From Reinekea marinisedimentorum (GTDB lineage Bacteria; Pseudomonadota; Gammaproteobacteria; Pseudomonadales; Natronospirillaceae), in the NCBI RefSeq assembly GCF_004341165.1, contig NZ_SLZR01000008.1, positions 124,001 through 188,000 on the forward strand: a DNA stretch of 64,000 bases, written 5' to 3'. A program made the translations under genes and the position numbers. The notes under the pieces are model-generated. The model had not been told where the DNA came from, did not search any database, and saw only the letters and a list, made by a program, of their open reading frames with translations. This document shows, piece by piece, positions 15,088 to 24,631 of this stretch; within the stretch, counting starts at the first letter, position 1; every line of letters begins with the position of its first letter.

Positions 15088-17483
15088 CAGTACCTCCTAA
15101 GCCTGAGCGCATTACCGACAACCAGCAGGGAACTCAGTGACATACCAATCGCGGCCTGCCACGGGCTGACCAGGCCCATTGCTGCTACGGGCAATGCGAT
15201 AGCGTTGTAGATCAGCGCCCAAAGCAGGTTTTGCCTTATTATACGCTTGGTTTTCCGTGCTGCCCGCAATGCTTTACTGATTGTTAGCAGATTGTGATTC
15301 AGCAACAGCACATCGGCCTGAGATTTGGTTAGGTCGGTTGCATTAAGCATGGCGATTGAAACAGCCGCACCGGCCAGTACCGGCGCATCGTTGATGCCGT
15401 CGCCAACAACGGCGATTGGGTAGTAAGGCCGGCTTTTCACCCATTCAAGCTTTTCTTCGGCGCTTAAACCGGCCTGATACTGGCCAGTAAGCCCGAGTGC
15501 CTGCAGCTCGGCAGCCGGAAAGCGATTGGCGTCACCGGTGAGCACATGGCTGGTGACTGACGCACCGGAAAGCTCATTCAGCAGCGGGCCGGTGGTGCTT
15601 CTGAATCTGTCCTGCAGTTCAATAGAGGCGACGAGCCGGTTATTCAGGGTGAGAAATAAAACCGTTGTGTCTGAGTGGGCTTCATCTTCTGGTACCGCCG
15701 TATAGCGACTGCTGCCCAAGCGCCAGGTGCCGTGTTCGCTGTTGCCCTGAACGCCGAGCCCGGCACTGAATTCAATGTGTTTAACAGTCATGTCGGCTTC
15801 ACTGGCCATGTCTCCGGTAAAGGCTTTCGCCACAGCGTGTTCGCTGTTCCTTTCCAGCTGGCTGCAAATACTCCGCACCTGTTGTTCGCTAAAGCCGGAA
15901 TCCGGGTTAGGGTTGGACAGCCGAATGGCGGTGACTGCAAACGAACCTTCGGTCAGGGTGCCGGTTTTGTCGAACGCGATCTCCTTCAGCTCTGCCAGTC
16001 GCTCCAGCACATAGCCCCGGGTGATAACAAAACCATCGGCTTTCAGGCGGCTGGTGGCCTGCGCCAGCGCAGTCGGAGTTGCCAGGCTGAGCGCGCATGG
16101 GCAGGTAACCACCAGTACGCTAATGACCACCCAGAATGCCCGGTCGGAGTCGATAAACAGCCAGGCTATCCCAATGATCAGCGTGATGATCAGGGTTGAC
16201 CAGATAAACTGGCGTGAACCTCTGTCGGCCAATTCGGCGATGCGCGGTTTTTCGGTGCTGGCGCGCTCGGTGAGTTGCTGCAGCAGGTTGAAGGTATTGC
16301 CGGAACCAACCTTGGCAACCTTCAGGGTGATTGGCTGCGATTGGTTAATCGTGCCGGCATAAATGGTATCGCCCGGCTGCTTGACTACGCCTTTGAACTC
16401 ACCGGTAAGGCTGGACTCGTCGAAGCTACTTGCTCCGTCCTCAACGGTGCCGTCAACCGGACAGGTTTCTCCCGGCAGTAACCTGATCAGGTTGCCTTCG
16501 GTGAGATCGCGTACCGGAATCTCACAGCTGCTACCCTCTGCTAACCGTGTGCAGGTTTGCGGCAGCAAACCGTTCAGGGCATTGCCACCGCCGGTCAGCG
16601 TGCGTGCGCGAAACTCGAGAAACCGGCTCAGTACCAGGAAGAAGGTGAACATGTTGACTGATTCGTAAAACACCTCGCCCTCACCGGTTATAGTCGCAAT
16701 AACGCTGGCAATGAAGGCGCTGATGATGGCGATTGATACGCTGACATCCATCGAAAGCTGTCGCCCTCTGATGGCGTGATACGCCGATGTGAAAAACGGC
16801 CAGGCCGAGATAAATATCACCGGCAGTGTCAGGAACAGGCTGGTCCACCACAGCCAGATTTCATGGGTTTCAAGAATATCGCCGGAATAGAGTGCTACGG
16901 CATTCATCATGGCCTGCATCATACCGATACCGGCGACCCCCAGACGCAAAATAAACTGGCGCTGGGTCTTTAAGCGGATCTTCTCTTCCTGATCCGGCAG
17001 GAAAGGTGCCGCCCGGTAACCAATTAAGAACAGGTTTTCAAAAATCTGGGATAACTGAAGAAGCTTAGGGTTCCAACCGACAGATAGCCGGTGGGTGCCG
17101 GCATTCATAATGGCCTGCTGTATTCCGGGCAATTGAGACAGTCGTTTTTCGATCAGCCAGGTGCAGGCGGAGCAACTGACACCTTCAATAATCAGTGTTG
17201 CCGTTTTCAGTTCATCACTGACAGCCAGCACAAACTCGGATTGGATGTCGTCGCGGTCGTAGAGCTTCAGCGCCTGTTGTTGTTTTGCGTTGAGATCAAC
17301 ATCAACCGGCTGCTGATCAGGCTGGTGGAAGCGGTAATAATCCCCCAGGCCAGATGAAATAATGGTTTCAGCAGCGCTTCTGCAGCCGGTACAGCAGAAG
17401 TATTCTTCTTTACCGGCAACTTCCAGCGTGTAAGGTTTGGGCGGGTTGGGCAGGCCGCAGTGAAAACATTTTTCCAGGCTCAT
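15087..17483 (-). CDS. ccoI: Copper-translocating P1B-type ATPase CcoI (FixI)
   Basis: A 798-residue inner-membrane ATPase for copper needed to build the CuB centre of cbb3 oxidase. In order: an N-terminal cysteine cluster (CFHCGLPNPP and CCTGC), a heavy-metal domain with GVSCSACTW near residue 99, eight membrane segments, the phosphatase loop SLTGE, the CPC motif VTCPCALSLATP, the phosphorylation site DKTGTLTEG, and GDGINDAPVLAGA. The start overlaps the ccoH stop by four bases, and ccoS follows immediately. In this family the pump exports Cu(I) from the cytoplasm toward the periplasm for assembly. Confidence 0.96.
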   Translation of the reverse strand: MSLEKCFHCGLPNPPKPYTLEVAGKEEYFCCTGCRSAAETIISSGLGDYYRFHQPDQQPVDVDLNAKQQQALKLYDRDDIQSEFVLAVSDELKTATLIIEGVSCSACTWLIEKRLSQLPGIQQAIMNAGTHRLSVGWNPKLLQLSQIFENLFLIGYRAAPFLPDQEEKIRLKTQRQFILRLGVAGIGMMQAMMNAVALYSGDILETHEIWLWWTSLFLTLPVIFISAWPFFTSAYHAIRGRQLSMDVSVSIAIISAFIASVIATITGEGEVFYESVNMFTFFLVLSRFLEFRARTLTGGGNALNGLLPQTCTRLAEGSSCEIPVRDLTEGNLIRLLPGETCPVDGTVEDGASSFDESSLTGEFKGVVKQPGDTIYAGTINQSQPITLKVAKVGSGNTFNLLQQLTERASTEKPRIAELADRGSRQFIWSTLIITLIIGIAWLFIDSDRAFWVVISVLVVTCPCALSLATPTALAQATSRLKADGFVITRGYVLERLAELKEIAFDKTGTLTEGSFAVTAIRLSNPNPDSGFSEQQVRSICSQLERNSEHAVAKAFTGDMASEADMTVKHIEFSAGLGVQGNSEHGTWRLGSSRYTAVPEDEAHSDTTVLFLTLNNRLVASIELQDRFRSTTGPLLNELSGASVTSHVLTGDANRFPAAELQALGLTGQYQAGLSAEEKLEWVKSRPYYPIAVVGDGINDAPVLAGAAVSIAMLNATDLTKSQADVLLLNHNLLTISKALRAARKTKRIIRQNLLWALIYNAIALPVAAMGLVSPWQAAIGMSLSSLLVVGNALRLRRY

Positions 17484-17986
17484 TCTTGTTTTGGCAGTAA
17501 CAAAATCTCGGATTGAGCGGGGAAATTAACACTGTTTGTATGCAGTCGCCACAGGCTTTCTTCAGAGAAAGGCTGCAGCTGAAGCATCCAGTTTCCGGTA
17601 ATTGCTTCTGGCAGTTCACCGATGTAGCGCCCAAGCCCCTGGTGCGAGAGGACAACGTCTACGTCATAGGCTTTAGAGGTCGGGAAGATGACATGCAACA
17701 GCAGCTGTTCCGGCAGGGGTCTTAGCTCGCCCTTTAGCTCGAGGGTGAAGTTTAAGCCCTGCTGCCTCATTACTGCATTTAAACCGAGGCTGCGTGCGTA
17801 GTTATCTTCTTCGTGGCGAACAACAATGGCCTTTCCATCTTTGTAGTAGTTGTCGACGACAACGCCATCGTCGGTGGCTATGGCGATGTAAAGCATGGAA
17901 AAGCCAGCGGCAAAGACAATCAGCAGAGGCGTTAAAATGAACCAGAGCCAAAATTGTTTATACCAGGGTGCGCTATCTTCTTTCAC
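17480..17986 (-). CDS. ccoH: cbb3 oxidase assembly protein CcoH (FixH)
   Basis: A 168-residue membrane protein with one N-terminal helix (WYKQFWLWFILTPLLIVFAA) and a periplasmic domain, as in FixH. DDGVVVDNYYKDGKAI is the family's best signature. CcoH associates with CcoP and helps assemble the oxidase. The start is GTG with AGGAAA eleven bases upstream. It sits between ccoG and ccoI, in the usual ccoGHIS order. Confidence 0.92.
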   Translation of the reverse strand: MKEDSAPWYKQFWLWFILTPLLIVFAAGFSMLYIAIATDDGVVVDNYYKDGKAIVVRHEEDNYARSLGLNAVMRQQGLNFTLELKGELRPLPEQLLLHVIFPTSKAYDVDVVLSHQGLGRYIGELPEAITGNWMLQLQPFSEESLWRLHTNSVNFPAQSEILLLPKQE

Positions 17987-17995
17987 TTAGGTTTC

Positions 17996-19393
17996 CTAAA
18001 AATTTGCCGGGCCAAAAAAGCGGCTTTCTTCGGTTGAAGCCAGTCGTTCATTCTGCTCACTTTGAATCGTAAATTCGATTTTATTGGTGGGCAGTTTGTT
18101 CAGCTCAGGCGGTAACAACAACAGGGTCGGCAGTGAGGCAGAGCTCGATGCCGGCACTCTAATCTGTTGCGGCGAATTAAATTGCAGGCCTTCAAGGCCG
18201 GATACGCTGATGTTGAACAGCTGATCTTCATCGGTCATGTTGGCGACCTTAATCAGGTAGCTGTTCTGGATTAAGCCGTTGGGTGTCATCTGGTGCAGTG
18301 CTCCGCGGTCACGGATAATATCCAGTTCAATCGGTACCCGCGACAGCAGTACCAGGGTGAATGCCACAATCATCACCACCATCGCGACGGCATAGCCGAT
18401 CAGGCGCGGGCGCATAATCTTGGTCTTCTTACCTTCCAGGCTGTTTTCAGTGGTGTAGCGAACCAGGCCTCTGTCGTAGCCCATCTTATCCATCACACTG
18501 TTGCAGGCATCGACGCAGGCAGCACAGCCAATGCACTCGTATTGCAGGCCATCGCGGATATCGATACCGGTCGGGCACACCTGCACACAAAGGTCGCAAT
18601 CGATGCAGTCGCCCAGCCCGAGTTCTTTAGGGTCGGCGCCTCGTTTGCGTGTTCCTCGGGTTTCTCCGCGCTTTTCATCGTAGCTGACGATGAGCGTGTC
18701 CTGATCGAACATGACCGACTGGAAGCGGGCATAAGGGCACATGTAGATGCACACCTGTTCGCGTAACCAACCGGCGTTGCCATAGGTTGCCAGGGTAAAA
18801 AAGCCGATCCAGAACAGGGCCCAGCCACCGACACTGAACTGGAACAGGCCCGGAATTAGCTCACGGGCAGGCACAAAATAGCCGACAAAGGTGAACGCAG
18901 TGGCAAAAGCAACCAGCAGCCAAAGGATATGCTTGATAACCTTGCGCGACAGTTTCGAACCGGTCAGCTTTTGTTTATCGAGCTTAATTCGCGCGTTTCT
19001 CTTACCTTCGGTTTTTTCTTCGATGAACAGAAAGATCCAGGTCCAGACGCTTTGCGGGCAGGTATAGCCACACCAGACTCGTCCGGCAAAGACCGTAATA
19101 AAGAACAACAGAAAGGCAGATATGATGAGCGCCCAGGACAGCAGTATGAAATCCTGTGGCCAGAAGGTGACGCCAAATACATGGAATTGCCTTTTAGGCA
19201 GATCAAACAGTACAGCCTGCTGGCCATCCCAGTTCAGCCAGAGCGTGCCGAAATAGGCGGCGAACAAAAACAGCCCGCCAAAAAAGCGCAGGTTCCGGTA
19301 GAAGCCCTTAATGCGTCGGACGTAAATTTTTTCTTTTGACTGATAGAGATCGGAGACGATGACAGATGAGTCGGTTGTTTTATTTTTAGACAT
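17996..19393 (-). CDS. ccoG: Polyferredoxin-like cbb3 assembly protein CcoG (FixG/RdxA)
   Basis: A 465-residue protein with about five membrane helices and two 4Fe-4S motifs of ferredoxin type: CIDCDLCVQVCP and CIGCAACVDAC in the central cytoplasmic part. A CGYTCPQ motif follows the third helix, as in FixG. A C-terminal periplasmic Ig-like domain closes the protein. CcoG has been shown in Rhodobacter to reduce Cu(II) for oxidase assembly. Two strong hairpins separate it from ccoP, so ccoGHIS may be expressed separately from ccoNOQP. Confidence 0.96.
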   Translation of the reverse strand: MSKNKTTDSSVIVSDLYQSKEKIYVRRIKGFYRNLRFFGGLFLFAAYFGTLWLNWDGQQAVLFDLPKRQFHVFGVTFWPQDFILLSWALIISAFLLFFITVFAGRVWCGYTCPQSVWTWIFLFIEEKTEGKRNARIKLDKQKLTGSKLSRKVIKHILWLLVAFATAFTFVGYFVPARELIPGLFQFSVGGWALFWIGFFTLATYGNAGWLREQVCIYMCPYARFQSVMFDQDTLIVSYDEKRGETRGTRKRGADPKELGLGDCIDCDLCVQVCPTGIDIRDGLQYECIGCAACVDACNSVMDKMGYDRGLVRYTTENSLEGKKTKIMRPRLIGYAVAMVVMIVAFTLVLLSRVPIELDIIRDRGALHQMTPNGLIQNSYLIKVANMTDEDQLFNISVSGLEGLQFNSPQQIRVPASSSASLPTLLLLPPELNKLPTNKIEFTIQSEQNERLASTEESRFFGPANF

Positions 19394-19411
19394 GGAAACT
19401 ACTCATATGAG

Positions 19412-19448
19412 TTATTCAAAAGTATCTGCGCCAGATACTTTTGAATAA
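19412..19448. repeat. Perfect 16-bp hairpin just upstream of ccoG
   Basis: The arms TTATTCAAAAGTATCT and AGATACTTTTGAATAA are perfectly complementary around GCGCC. The structure lies 19 bases from the ccoG start, with the palindrome ACTCATATGAGT at 19400-19411 between them. In ccoP-to-ccoG direction it is the second hairpin of the gap. It has no T-run on the ccoG side, so it is not an ordinary terminator. Confidence 0.7.
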
Positions 19449-19457
19449 TAAAGAAAT

Positions 19458-19480
19458 CAGGAGAGGGTGACCCTCTCCTG
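19458..19480 (-). terminator. Hairpin terminator after ccoNOQP
   Basis: CAGGAGAGGG and CCCTCTCCTG form a perfect 10-bp stem with a 3-base loop, 15 bases past the ccoP stop. Read on the minus strand it is followed by ATTTCTTTATT, T-rich but interrupted. It probably terminates or attenuates ccoNOQP transcription before ccoG. Confidence 0.7.
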
Positions 19481-19495
19481 TGCAGCCGTTATTGA

Positions 19496-20386
19496 TTAAT
19501 TACTCAGGCTATACACATAGCCGGCCAGCAAATGGACCTTCTCTTCGCCCAGAATACCCTGCCATGCCGGCATGTTGCCTGCGCGGCCGTTGGTGATGGT
19601 GATGGCGATATCTGTTGCCAGGTCCTGATTAGGGATGTCGTACAACCAGATGTTATCGGTCAGGTTAGGTGCGCCCAGCGCAGCCATGCCGGTGCCGTCA
19701 GCAGAGTGACAGGCAGCACACATCTGGCTGAAAATAACCTCGCCCTGAGCGGCCATTACTTCATCGTGGCTATTGCCGGAAAGCTTCAGCACATATTCGG
19801 TAACAATTTTTACACCGTTGGTGCCGAGCGTTTCACCCCAGGCAGGCATCTGCCCCATACGGCCGTTAGCGATGGTCTGTTTGATTTCGGCACCGGAATG
19901 CCCGTACAGCCAATCGTCATCCGTCAGGTTCGGGAAACCATAGTAGCCCTGAGCGGTCTGGCCATGGCACAGTGCGCAGTTGTTCTGGAACAATTGCTGA
20001 CCCATACGGATAGCCTGATCATTATCTTTCAGCTCTTCCACAGGTATGGACGCGAAGCGCTCAAAGATTTCGCCATATTTTTCGTTATGGGCGGCGGTTT
20101 CTTCGGCCAGCTGTTTGGCAGATGTCCATTTGCCAATACCTTCCCAGTTACCCACCGGGTAATAGATCAGGTAGCCAATACCGAAAATAATGGTGAGCCA
20201 GAACATGTTCAGCCACCACTTCGGCATCGGGTTGTTATATTCCTCGATACCATCAAAGGTGTGGCCGGTGGTTTCTTCAGCGTCTGTTGAACCGGGCATT
20301 TTGCGGGTGAAGTGGATTAGTCCAACCAGGCCCGCAATGGTGATGCCTGTCAATACAAAGATGTAGGCGCTCCAAAATGTTGTCAT
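19496..20386 (-). CDS. ccoP: cbb3 oxidase diheme cytochrome c subunit CcoP
   Basis: A 296-residue protein with two N-terminal membrane helices and two cytochrome c domains on the periplasmic side, carrying CALCH (near residue 137) and CAACH (near 222), with distal Met ligands in MGQMPAWGE and AGNMPAWQG. CcoP passes electrons from soluble cytochromes c to CcoO and CcoN. The start overlaps the ccoQ stop by four bases (ATGA), and it is the last gene of ccoNOQP. Confidence 0.97.
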   Translation of the reverse strand: MTTFWSAYIFVLTGITIAGLVGLIHFTRKMPGSTDAEETTGHTFDGIEEYNNPMPKWWLNMFWLTIIFGIGYLIYYPVGNWEGIGKWTSAKQLAEETAAHNEKYGEIFERFASIPVEELKDNDQAIRMGQQLFQNNCALCHGQTAQGYYGFPNLTDDDWLYGHSGAEIKQTIANGRMGQMPAWGETLGTNGVKIVTEYVLKLSGNSHDEVMAAQGEVIFSQMCAACHSADGTGMAALGAPNLTDNIWLYDIPNQDLATDIAITITNGRAGNMPAWQGILGEEKVHLLAGYVYSLSN

Positions 20387-20559
20387 TCTTGTTCTCCCAT
20401 TTGGTGCTGTTTTCTATCTGGCTCGTCATCTGCAAAGGGCAGGTTGGCAGCTTCTTCAAATCGGGATTTGTTCTTGCTGCTGTATGCCCAGAAAAAGACC
20501 GCTAAAAAGGCAACGGTGGTAAAAACCGTGGCTAATGCGCGTAAATCATTGATATCCAT
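20383..20559 (-). CDS. ccoQ: cbb3 oxidase small subunit CcoQ
   Basis: A 58-residue protein, MDINDLRALATVFTTVAFLA followed by VFFWAYSSKNKSRFEEAANL and an acidic tail. The single membrane helix followed by FxWAYSxKNKxRFEEAANLPF is the CcoQ/FixQ signature. CcoQ stabilises the oxidase complex. It sits in the standard place between ccoO (two bases away) and ccoP (four-base overlap). Confidence 0.95.
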   Translation of the reverse strand: MDINDLRALATVFTTVAFLAVFFWAYSSKNKSRFEEAANLPFADDEPDRKQHQMGEQE

Positions 20560-20561
20560 AA

Positions 20562-21167
20562 CTAGCGCCCCGTAACAACTGTTCCAAGTTTTTGAAGGTA
20601 GGCAACCAGTGCGTCAATTTCCTTCACGCCGCGTGTTTGATCGGCAGCAGTTGCGATCATTTCATCGGTATAAGGAACGCCGAGGGTTTGCAGCGCCTTC
20701 AGTTTGTTAGGCGTATTTTCACTGTTGACTTCATTGGTGAACAGCCATGGGAATGCTGGCATGTTGGATTCAGGCACAACCGAGCGAGGATCGTACAGGT
20801 GAGCCTTATGCCATTCGTCGCTGTAGCGGCCACCCACACGTGCCAGATCCGGCCCGGTACGTTTTGAGCCCCACTGGAAGGTGAAGTTGTAAACAGATTC
20901 ACCGGCCTGAGAGAATGGCCCATAGCGCTCAACTTCCGCTCGTAACGGGCGAACCATTTGCGTATGGCAGTTGTAGCAGCCTTCACGGATGTAGATATCC
21001 CGGCCTTCAAGCTGTACCGGTGTCCAGGGTTCCAGGCCTGCGACAGGCTCTGTTGTATCTTTGATAAAAAACAGCGGAACAATCTCGACAAGCCCACCAA
21101 AACTGATAGCGACAGTAATGAGGATGGCCATCAGGCCGACGTTTTTTTCGACTCTTTCGTGTTGCAT
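20562..21167 (-). CDS. ccoO: cbb3 oxidase monoheme cytochrome c subunit CcoO
   Basis: A 201-residue protein anchored by one N-terminal helix ([20 protein letters not shown]). The heme c site CYNCH lies near residue 63 in [14 protein letters not shown], and the distal Met is probably in [26 protein letters not shown] is also a CcoO signature. It transfers electrons from CcoP to the binuclear centre in CcoN. It starts 17 bases after the ccoN stop. Confidence 0.97.
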   Translation of the reverse strand: MQHERVEKNVGLMAILITVAISFGGLVEIVPLFFIKDTTEPVAGLEPWTPVQLEGRDIYIREGCYNCHTQMVRPLRAEVERYGPFSQAGESVYNFTFQWGSKRTGPDLARVGGRYSDEWHKAHLYDPRSVVPESNMPAFPWLFTNEVNSENTPNKLKALQTLGVPYTDEMIATAADQTRGVKEIDALVAYLQKLGTVVTGR

Positions 21168-21184
21168 GATAGTTCTTCGCTCCC

Positions 21185-22621
21185 TCAGGCTACAGATGGC
21201 GCAGTGGATGGTTTTTCTTCACTGCCTTTGCGGATGGTCATCCAGACATTCACTGCCATTAAGACCATTCCTGCCAGGAAGATAATGCCGCCAATCAGGC
21301 GAACCACGTATCCGGGCCAGCTCGCTTCAACACCCTGAACAAAGCTGTATGCCAGTGTTCCGTCGTTGTTGATGGCGCGCCACATCAGACCCTGGGTTAT
21401 GCCGTTAACCCACATGGAAGCGATATAAAGTACGGTGCCGATGGTTGCCAGCCAGAAGTGAATGTTGATCCAGTCGATTCGGTGCATCTGAGCCTTGCCC
21501 CATACCTTTGGAATGGTGTGGTACATGGCACCGACGGTGATCATGGCAACCCAGCCGAGTGCGCCGGCGTGAACGTGGCCAATGGTCCAGTCGGTATTGT
21601 GCGAGAGTGCATTGACCGTTTTGATCGACATCATCGGGCCTTCAAAGGTCGACATGCCGTAGAACGACAGTGATACCACCAGGAAGCGGAGAATCGGGTC
21701 GGTGCGTAATTTATGCCAGGCGCCGGAAAGGGTCATCATGCCGTTGATCATACCGCCCCAGCTTGGTGCCAGAAGGATAAGTGACATAACCATGCCCAGG
21801 TTTTGAGCCCAGTCGGGCAGTGCGGAGTAATGCAGATGGTGACCGCCTGCCCACATGTACACGGCAATCAGTGCCCAGAAGTGAACGATAGACAACCGGT
21901 AAGAATAAATAGGGCGCTCAGCCTGTTTCGGTACGTAGTAGTACATCATGCCGAGGAAGCCGGCTGTCAGGAAGAAGCCAACCGCGTTGTGTCCGTACCA
22001 CCACTGAACCATTGCATCCATGGTGCCGGCGTATGCGGAGTAGGCGTGCGTCAAGCTAGTGGGCATTGCTGCACTGTTTACCACGTGCAGCACGGCAACG
22101 GTCATAATAAAGGCCAGATAGAACCAGTTGCCAACATAAATGTGCGGCATCTTACGGCGCATAATCGTACCAAGGAAGACCACCAGATAAGACACCCAAA
22201 CCAGTGTAATCAGAATGTCGATTGGCCAGATAAGTTCGGCGTATTCCTTACCGGCTGTTAACCCCAGAGGCAAGGTGATGACGGCCAATAGGATGACGGC
22301 CTGCCAACCCCAGAAGGTAAACTTCACCAGCGGCTCAAACGCAAGCCTGGCCTGGCTGGTGCGCTGAACAACGTAGTAGGAGGTGGCAAACAATGCACAG
22401 CCGCCAAAGGCAAAAATGACAGCGTTAGTGTGCAGGGGTCGTAAGCGACCAAAATGAAAATAGGGGCCGAAATTTAATTCCGGAAAGGCAAGTTGCGCTG
22501 CGATAATGACGCCCACCAGCATGCCGACTACGCCCCAGACTACTGTCATCACTGAGAACTGACGAACAACGTTGTAGTTGTACGTTTCCGTCGGAGCAGA
22601 GGTTTGAGTTGAGTTGCTCAT
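21185..22621 (-). CDS. ccoN: cbb3 oxidase catalytic subunit CcoN
   Basis: A 478-residue heme-copper oxidase subunit I of C type, with 12 membrane segments. His ligands can be seen in [43 protein letters not shown] and [13 protein letters not shown]. CcoN holds heme b and the heme b3-CuB site and reduces O2 with very high affinity. It is the first gene of ccoNOQP; an FNR/Anr-like site with a suitable -10 is found upstream. Confidence 0.97.
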   Translation of the reverse strand: MSNSTQTSAPTETYNYNVVRQFSVMTVVWGVVGMLVGVIIAAQLAFPELNFGPYFHFGRLRPLHTNAVIFAFGGCALFATSYYVVQRTSQARLAFEPLVKFTFWGWQAVILLAVITLPLGLTAGKEYAELIWPIDILITLVWVSYLVVFLGTIMRRKMPHIYVGNWFYLAFIMTVAVLHVVNSAAMPTSLTHAYSAYAGTMDAMVQWWYGHNAVGFFLTAGFLGMMYYYVPKQAERPIYSYRLSIVHFWALIAVYMWAGGHHLHYSALPDWAQNLGMVMSLILLAPSWGGMINGMMTLSGAWHKLRTDPILRFLVVSLSFYGMSTFEGPMMSIKTVNALSHNTDWTIGHVHAGALGWVAMITVGAMYHTIPKVWGKAQMHRIDWINIHFWLATIGTVLYIASMWVNGITQGLMWRAINNDGTLAYSFVQGVEASWPGYVVRLIGGIIFLAGMVLMAVNVWMTIRKGSEEKPSTAPSVA

Positions 22622-22665
22622 TTATCCGTTTCCAATCGTTATTTTTTTAAGGGTTAACTGAAATC

Positions 22666-22714
22666 GGCGCCAGTATGCTGACAGTGTCAGGCCATTGCAA
22701 ATGACTCAAGTCAG
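22666..22714 (-). promoter_or_regulatory. Putative Anr-dependent promoter of ccoNOQP
   Basis: On the minus strand CTGAC-TTGA-GTCAT (22701-22714) keeps the TGAY-N4-RTCA core of an FNR site, with the two outer bases deviating. With a class II arrangement (site centred at -41.5) the start would be near 22666, and CATACT at 22672-22677 falls in the -10 position. ccoN starts 45 bases further. Confidence 0.5.
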
Positions 22715-22809
22715 TAGTTTTTGGCGCAGCTATTTACATTTTTGTTTCAATTGTTCTAGCTGGAAAGTCGATTCTACTTTAGTCGTAAAATCGATTCCTG
22801 AAACGTAAT

Positions 22810-22831
22810 AACCCCTGCGGTTGCAGGGGTT
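22810..22831. terminator. Hairpin between ccoN promoter region and the PilZ-like gene
   Basis: AACCCCTGC-GGTT-GCAGGGGTT is a perfect 9-bp stem, downstream of the minus-strand gene ending at 22891. Only short T-runs follow on either strand, so it is a probable rather than certain terminator. Confidence 0.55.
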
Positions 22832-22890
22832 TAAGTAACTATAGCTTTTTATCTTCAGACTGTACTCAGGAGACGGCTAGTAAATTAGCA

Positions 22891-24360
22891 CTATGCAGTT
22901 TGCTGACGTTTCAGGCGGATCTGATCTGTATGCTGGCCGCGTTGCATCAGCGACTGGGCACGGGCATCCAAAGACAGGCCGTGGCGGGTGGTTTTCAGTT
23001 GCACCGGTGTGTTGCTGGTGCAATAGCCCCGGTGAGTGATCAGTGAATCGTTATCGGAAGTGGAGACCAGCAAGGCTTCGGCGACGTTGTCGTTCACCTG
23101 TACGGTCACCGGCTGCAGGTTTCCGGTAATGAACTCGATGCCGAAGGTGATGGAATCACCGACCTGTTTCAGCCAGCGCACAATGGCCAGCTTACCTTTT
23201 GATTCGTCATTCTGGTGGTGCATGATGACATCGCCAACCGAGACGGGCTTGGTCAGTGAGCTTTGATCCATCTTAATGCAGGCACCGGTTTTGCTCTGGT
23301 TAATGGTTTCACTTGCAGATAAATCAGAAAGCACGGATCTCGGTGTTTTCAGATATTGGTGGATCATCTGCAGGCCCAGCGCGGTTTTGGCTTCAGTGGC
23401 GCACGGTGCGCGTTCAAATCTGCGTGAAGTGGATTGTTTCCAGGCCAGCAGAGCCTTCTTCAGAGTCATGAAGGCATCGATGTTGTCTGCTTTGCGGCTA
23501 AAGCCGATGTTTTCAGCGGCGGTGCCACGTCGCAATTGCCCCATGTGCTGGCGGGCCTGCTCAATAATCGGCAGTGGGTTCAGAACGCGGATGCTGCTGT
23601 CGTTGCCCGGGGTTTGCAGCTGACGGGAGGTTTGAATGCCCGATTTAGCTTCCAGGTCGATATAAAAGAAGTGAGCGTTCAGTTCCCGGCTCTCCTGCTG
23701 GCTGAGCTGTGCACGGAATGCCCATTTACGCAGGTAGGCATCTACCAGGTGTCTTTCTGATTCATTGAGGTGTTCCGGCTGCGAGGCCTGGAACAGCAGT
23801 GCCTGCTTATAACGGCTTTCAATATCGCGGTTATCCGGCTTATTGCTGTGGAAATCGGTTAAGAAGCGGACTTCAGCATAGTAGTAGAGGCGGTTAAGTT
23901 CGGCCCACAGGATACCCGGTTGCGGCCTGTGCTGATCGCTGAAATCCTGCAGTTGCTCGGCCATCGCGCTGATAGCCCAATAAACAAAGTTGGCGGCCTC
24001 TTCCTTAGAGTGAGGTACCGCATCACGCAACAGCAGCTTGGTGGCGTAAGCAAACTCCCGGTTTAACTCGGGGATTTCCTTGCGCTGAACCGGGGTCAGT
24101 TTAACCTCGCCCGAGCGTACCTTCGGAATATAGCGCAGGTACTGATTGATCAGGCTGGCGGTTAAATTAAGCCGGGCATCGCCATTGATCGGCATGCGGT
24201 TTAGGTTGTGCAGATTCGTGACGACCTTTTCAAGGTTCATTTCAAAATCGGCGCTGTTTAAAACCTGATTAACAAGAACATCTCTATATAAGGCGTTGGT
24301 GTCACGGCTTATATGAAGGTTTTGTTTTGGCATGGTTAGTCGAAGAGACGCGATGCTCAT
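22891..24360 (-). CDS. Unknown cytoplasmic protein with PilZ-like C-terminal part
   Basis: A 489-residue protein without signal peptide or membrane helices. I do not recognise the N-terminal 340 residues, which are helical and open with LRLTMPKQNLHISRDTNALY. Near residue 385 a beta-rich part begins (ITKPVSVGDVIMHH-like, then KLAIVRWLKQVGDSITFGIEF), whose RW-LKQ-GDSITFGIEFI pattern is reminiscent of PilZ-type c-di-GMP-binding domains; the usual RxxxR entry motif is not seen, so this is weak. ATG 24360 was preferred over the TTG at 24381 because GGAG lies ten bases upstream. The gene stands alone next to the cco promoter. Confidence 0.7.
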   Translation of the reverse strand: MSIASLRLTMPKQNLHISRDTNALYRDVLVNQVLNSADFEMNLEKVVTNLHNLNRMPINGDARLNLTASLINQYLRYIPKVRSGEVKLTPVQRKEIPELNREFAYATKLLLRDAVPHSKEEAANFVYWAISAMAEQLQDFSDQHRPQPGILWAELNRLYYYAEVRFLTDFHSNKPDNRDIESRYKQALLFQASQPEHLNESERHLVDAYLRKWAFRAQLSQQESRELNAHFFYIDLEAKSGIQTSRQLQTPGNDSSIRVLNPLPIIEQARQHMGQLRRGTAAENIGFSRKADNIDAFMTLKKALLAWKQSTSRRFERAPCATEAKTALGLQMIHQYLKTPRSVLSDLSASETINQSKTGACIKMDQSSLTKPVSVGDVIMHHQNDESKGKLAIVRWLKQVGDSITFGIEFITGNLQPVTVQVNDNVAEALLVSTSDNDSLITHRGYCTSNTPVQLKTTRHGLSLDARAQSLMQRGQHTDQIRLKRQQTA

Positions 24361-24445
24361 ATGCTCTGGCTCCAGGTGCAACTATCTGGCTATATTGTAG
24401 TCAATAGAAAATCTGGTGCTGTTTTAGCTTTGTTTATTGAGAATC

Positions 24446-24480
24446 AGTTCACATTATGAGCGGTGTTAGATTTGTGAACT
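24446..24480. repeat. Inverted repeat in a divergent promoter region
   Basis: AGTTCACA and TGTGAACT are perfect 8-bp arms, 19 bases apart, in the 271-base gap between the divergent PilZ-like gene and acyP. It may be a regulator site; no other signal in this gap is convincing. Confidence 0.35.
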
Positions 24481-24631
24481 TATGCACATGGGCGGGTAGG
24501 TGTTGTTCAGGGGCGCAGTTGTTCGGGTGTTGTTTTCCTGAATTCATTGCTCTGTTGAATTTTGTAGGATATTTAGCAGCCGTTTTCTTCATTAGACTGG
24601 CTGAGGATCAATCCTAATAGAAGGGGGTGTT

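Noticed and set aside
19532-20290. 252-codon open frame on the plus strand opposite ccoP
   Set aside because: Mirrors ccoP codon use; ccoP with two heme motifs is certain.
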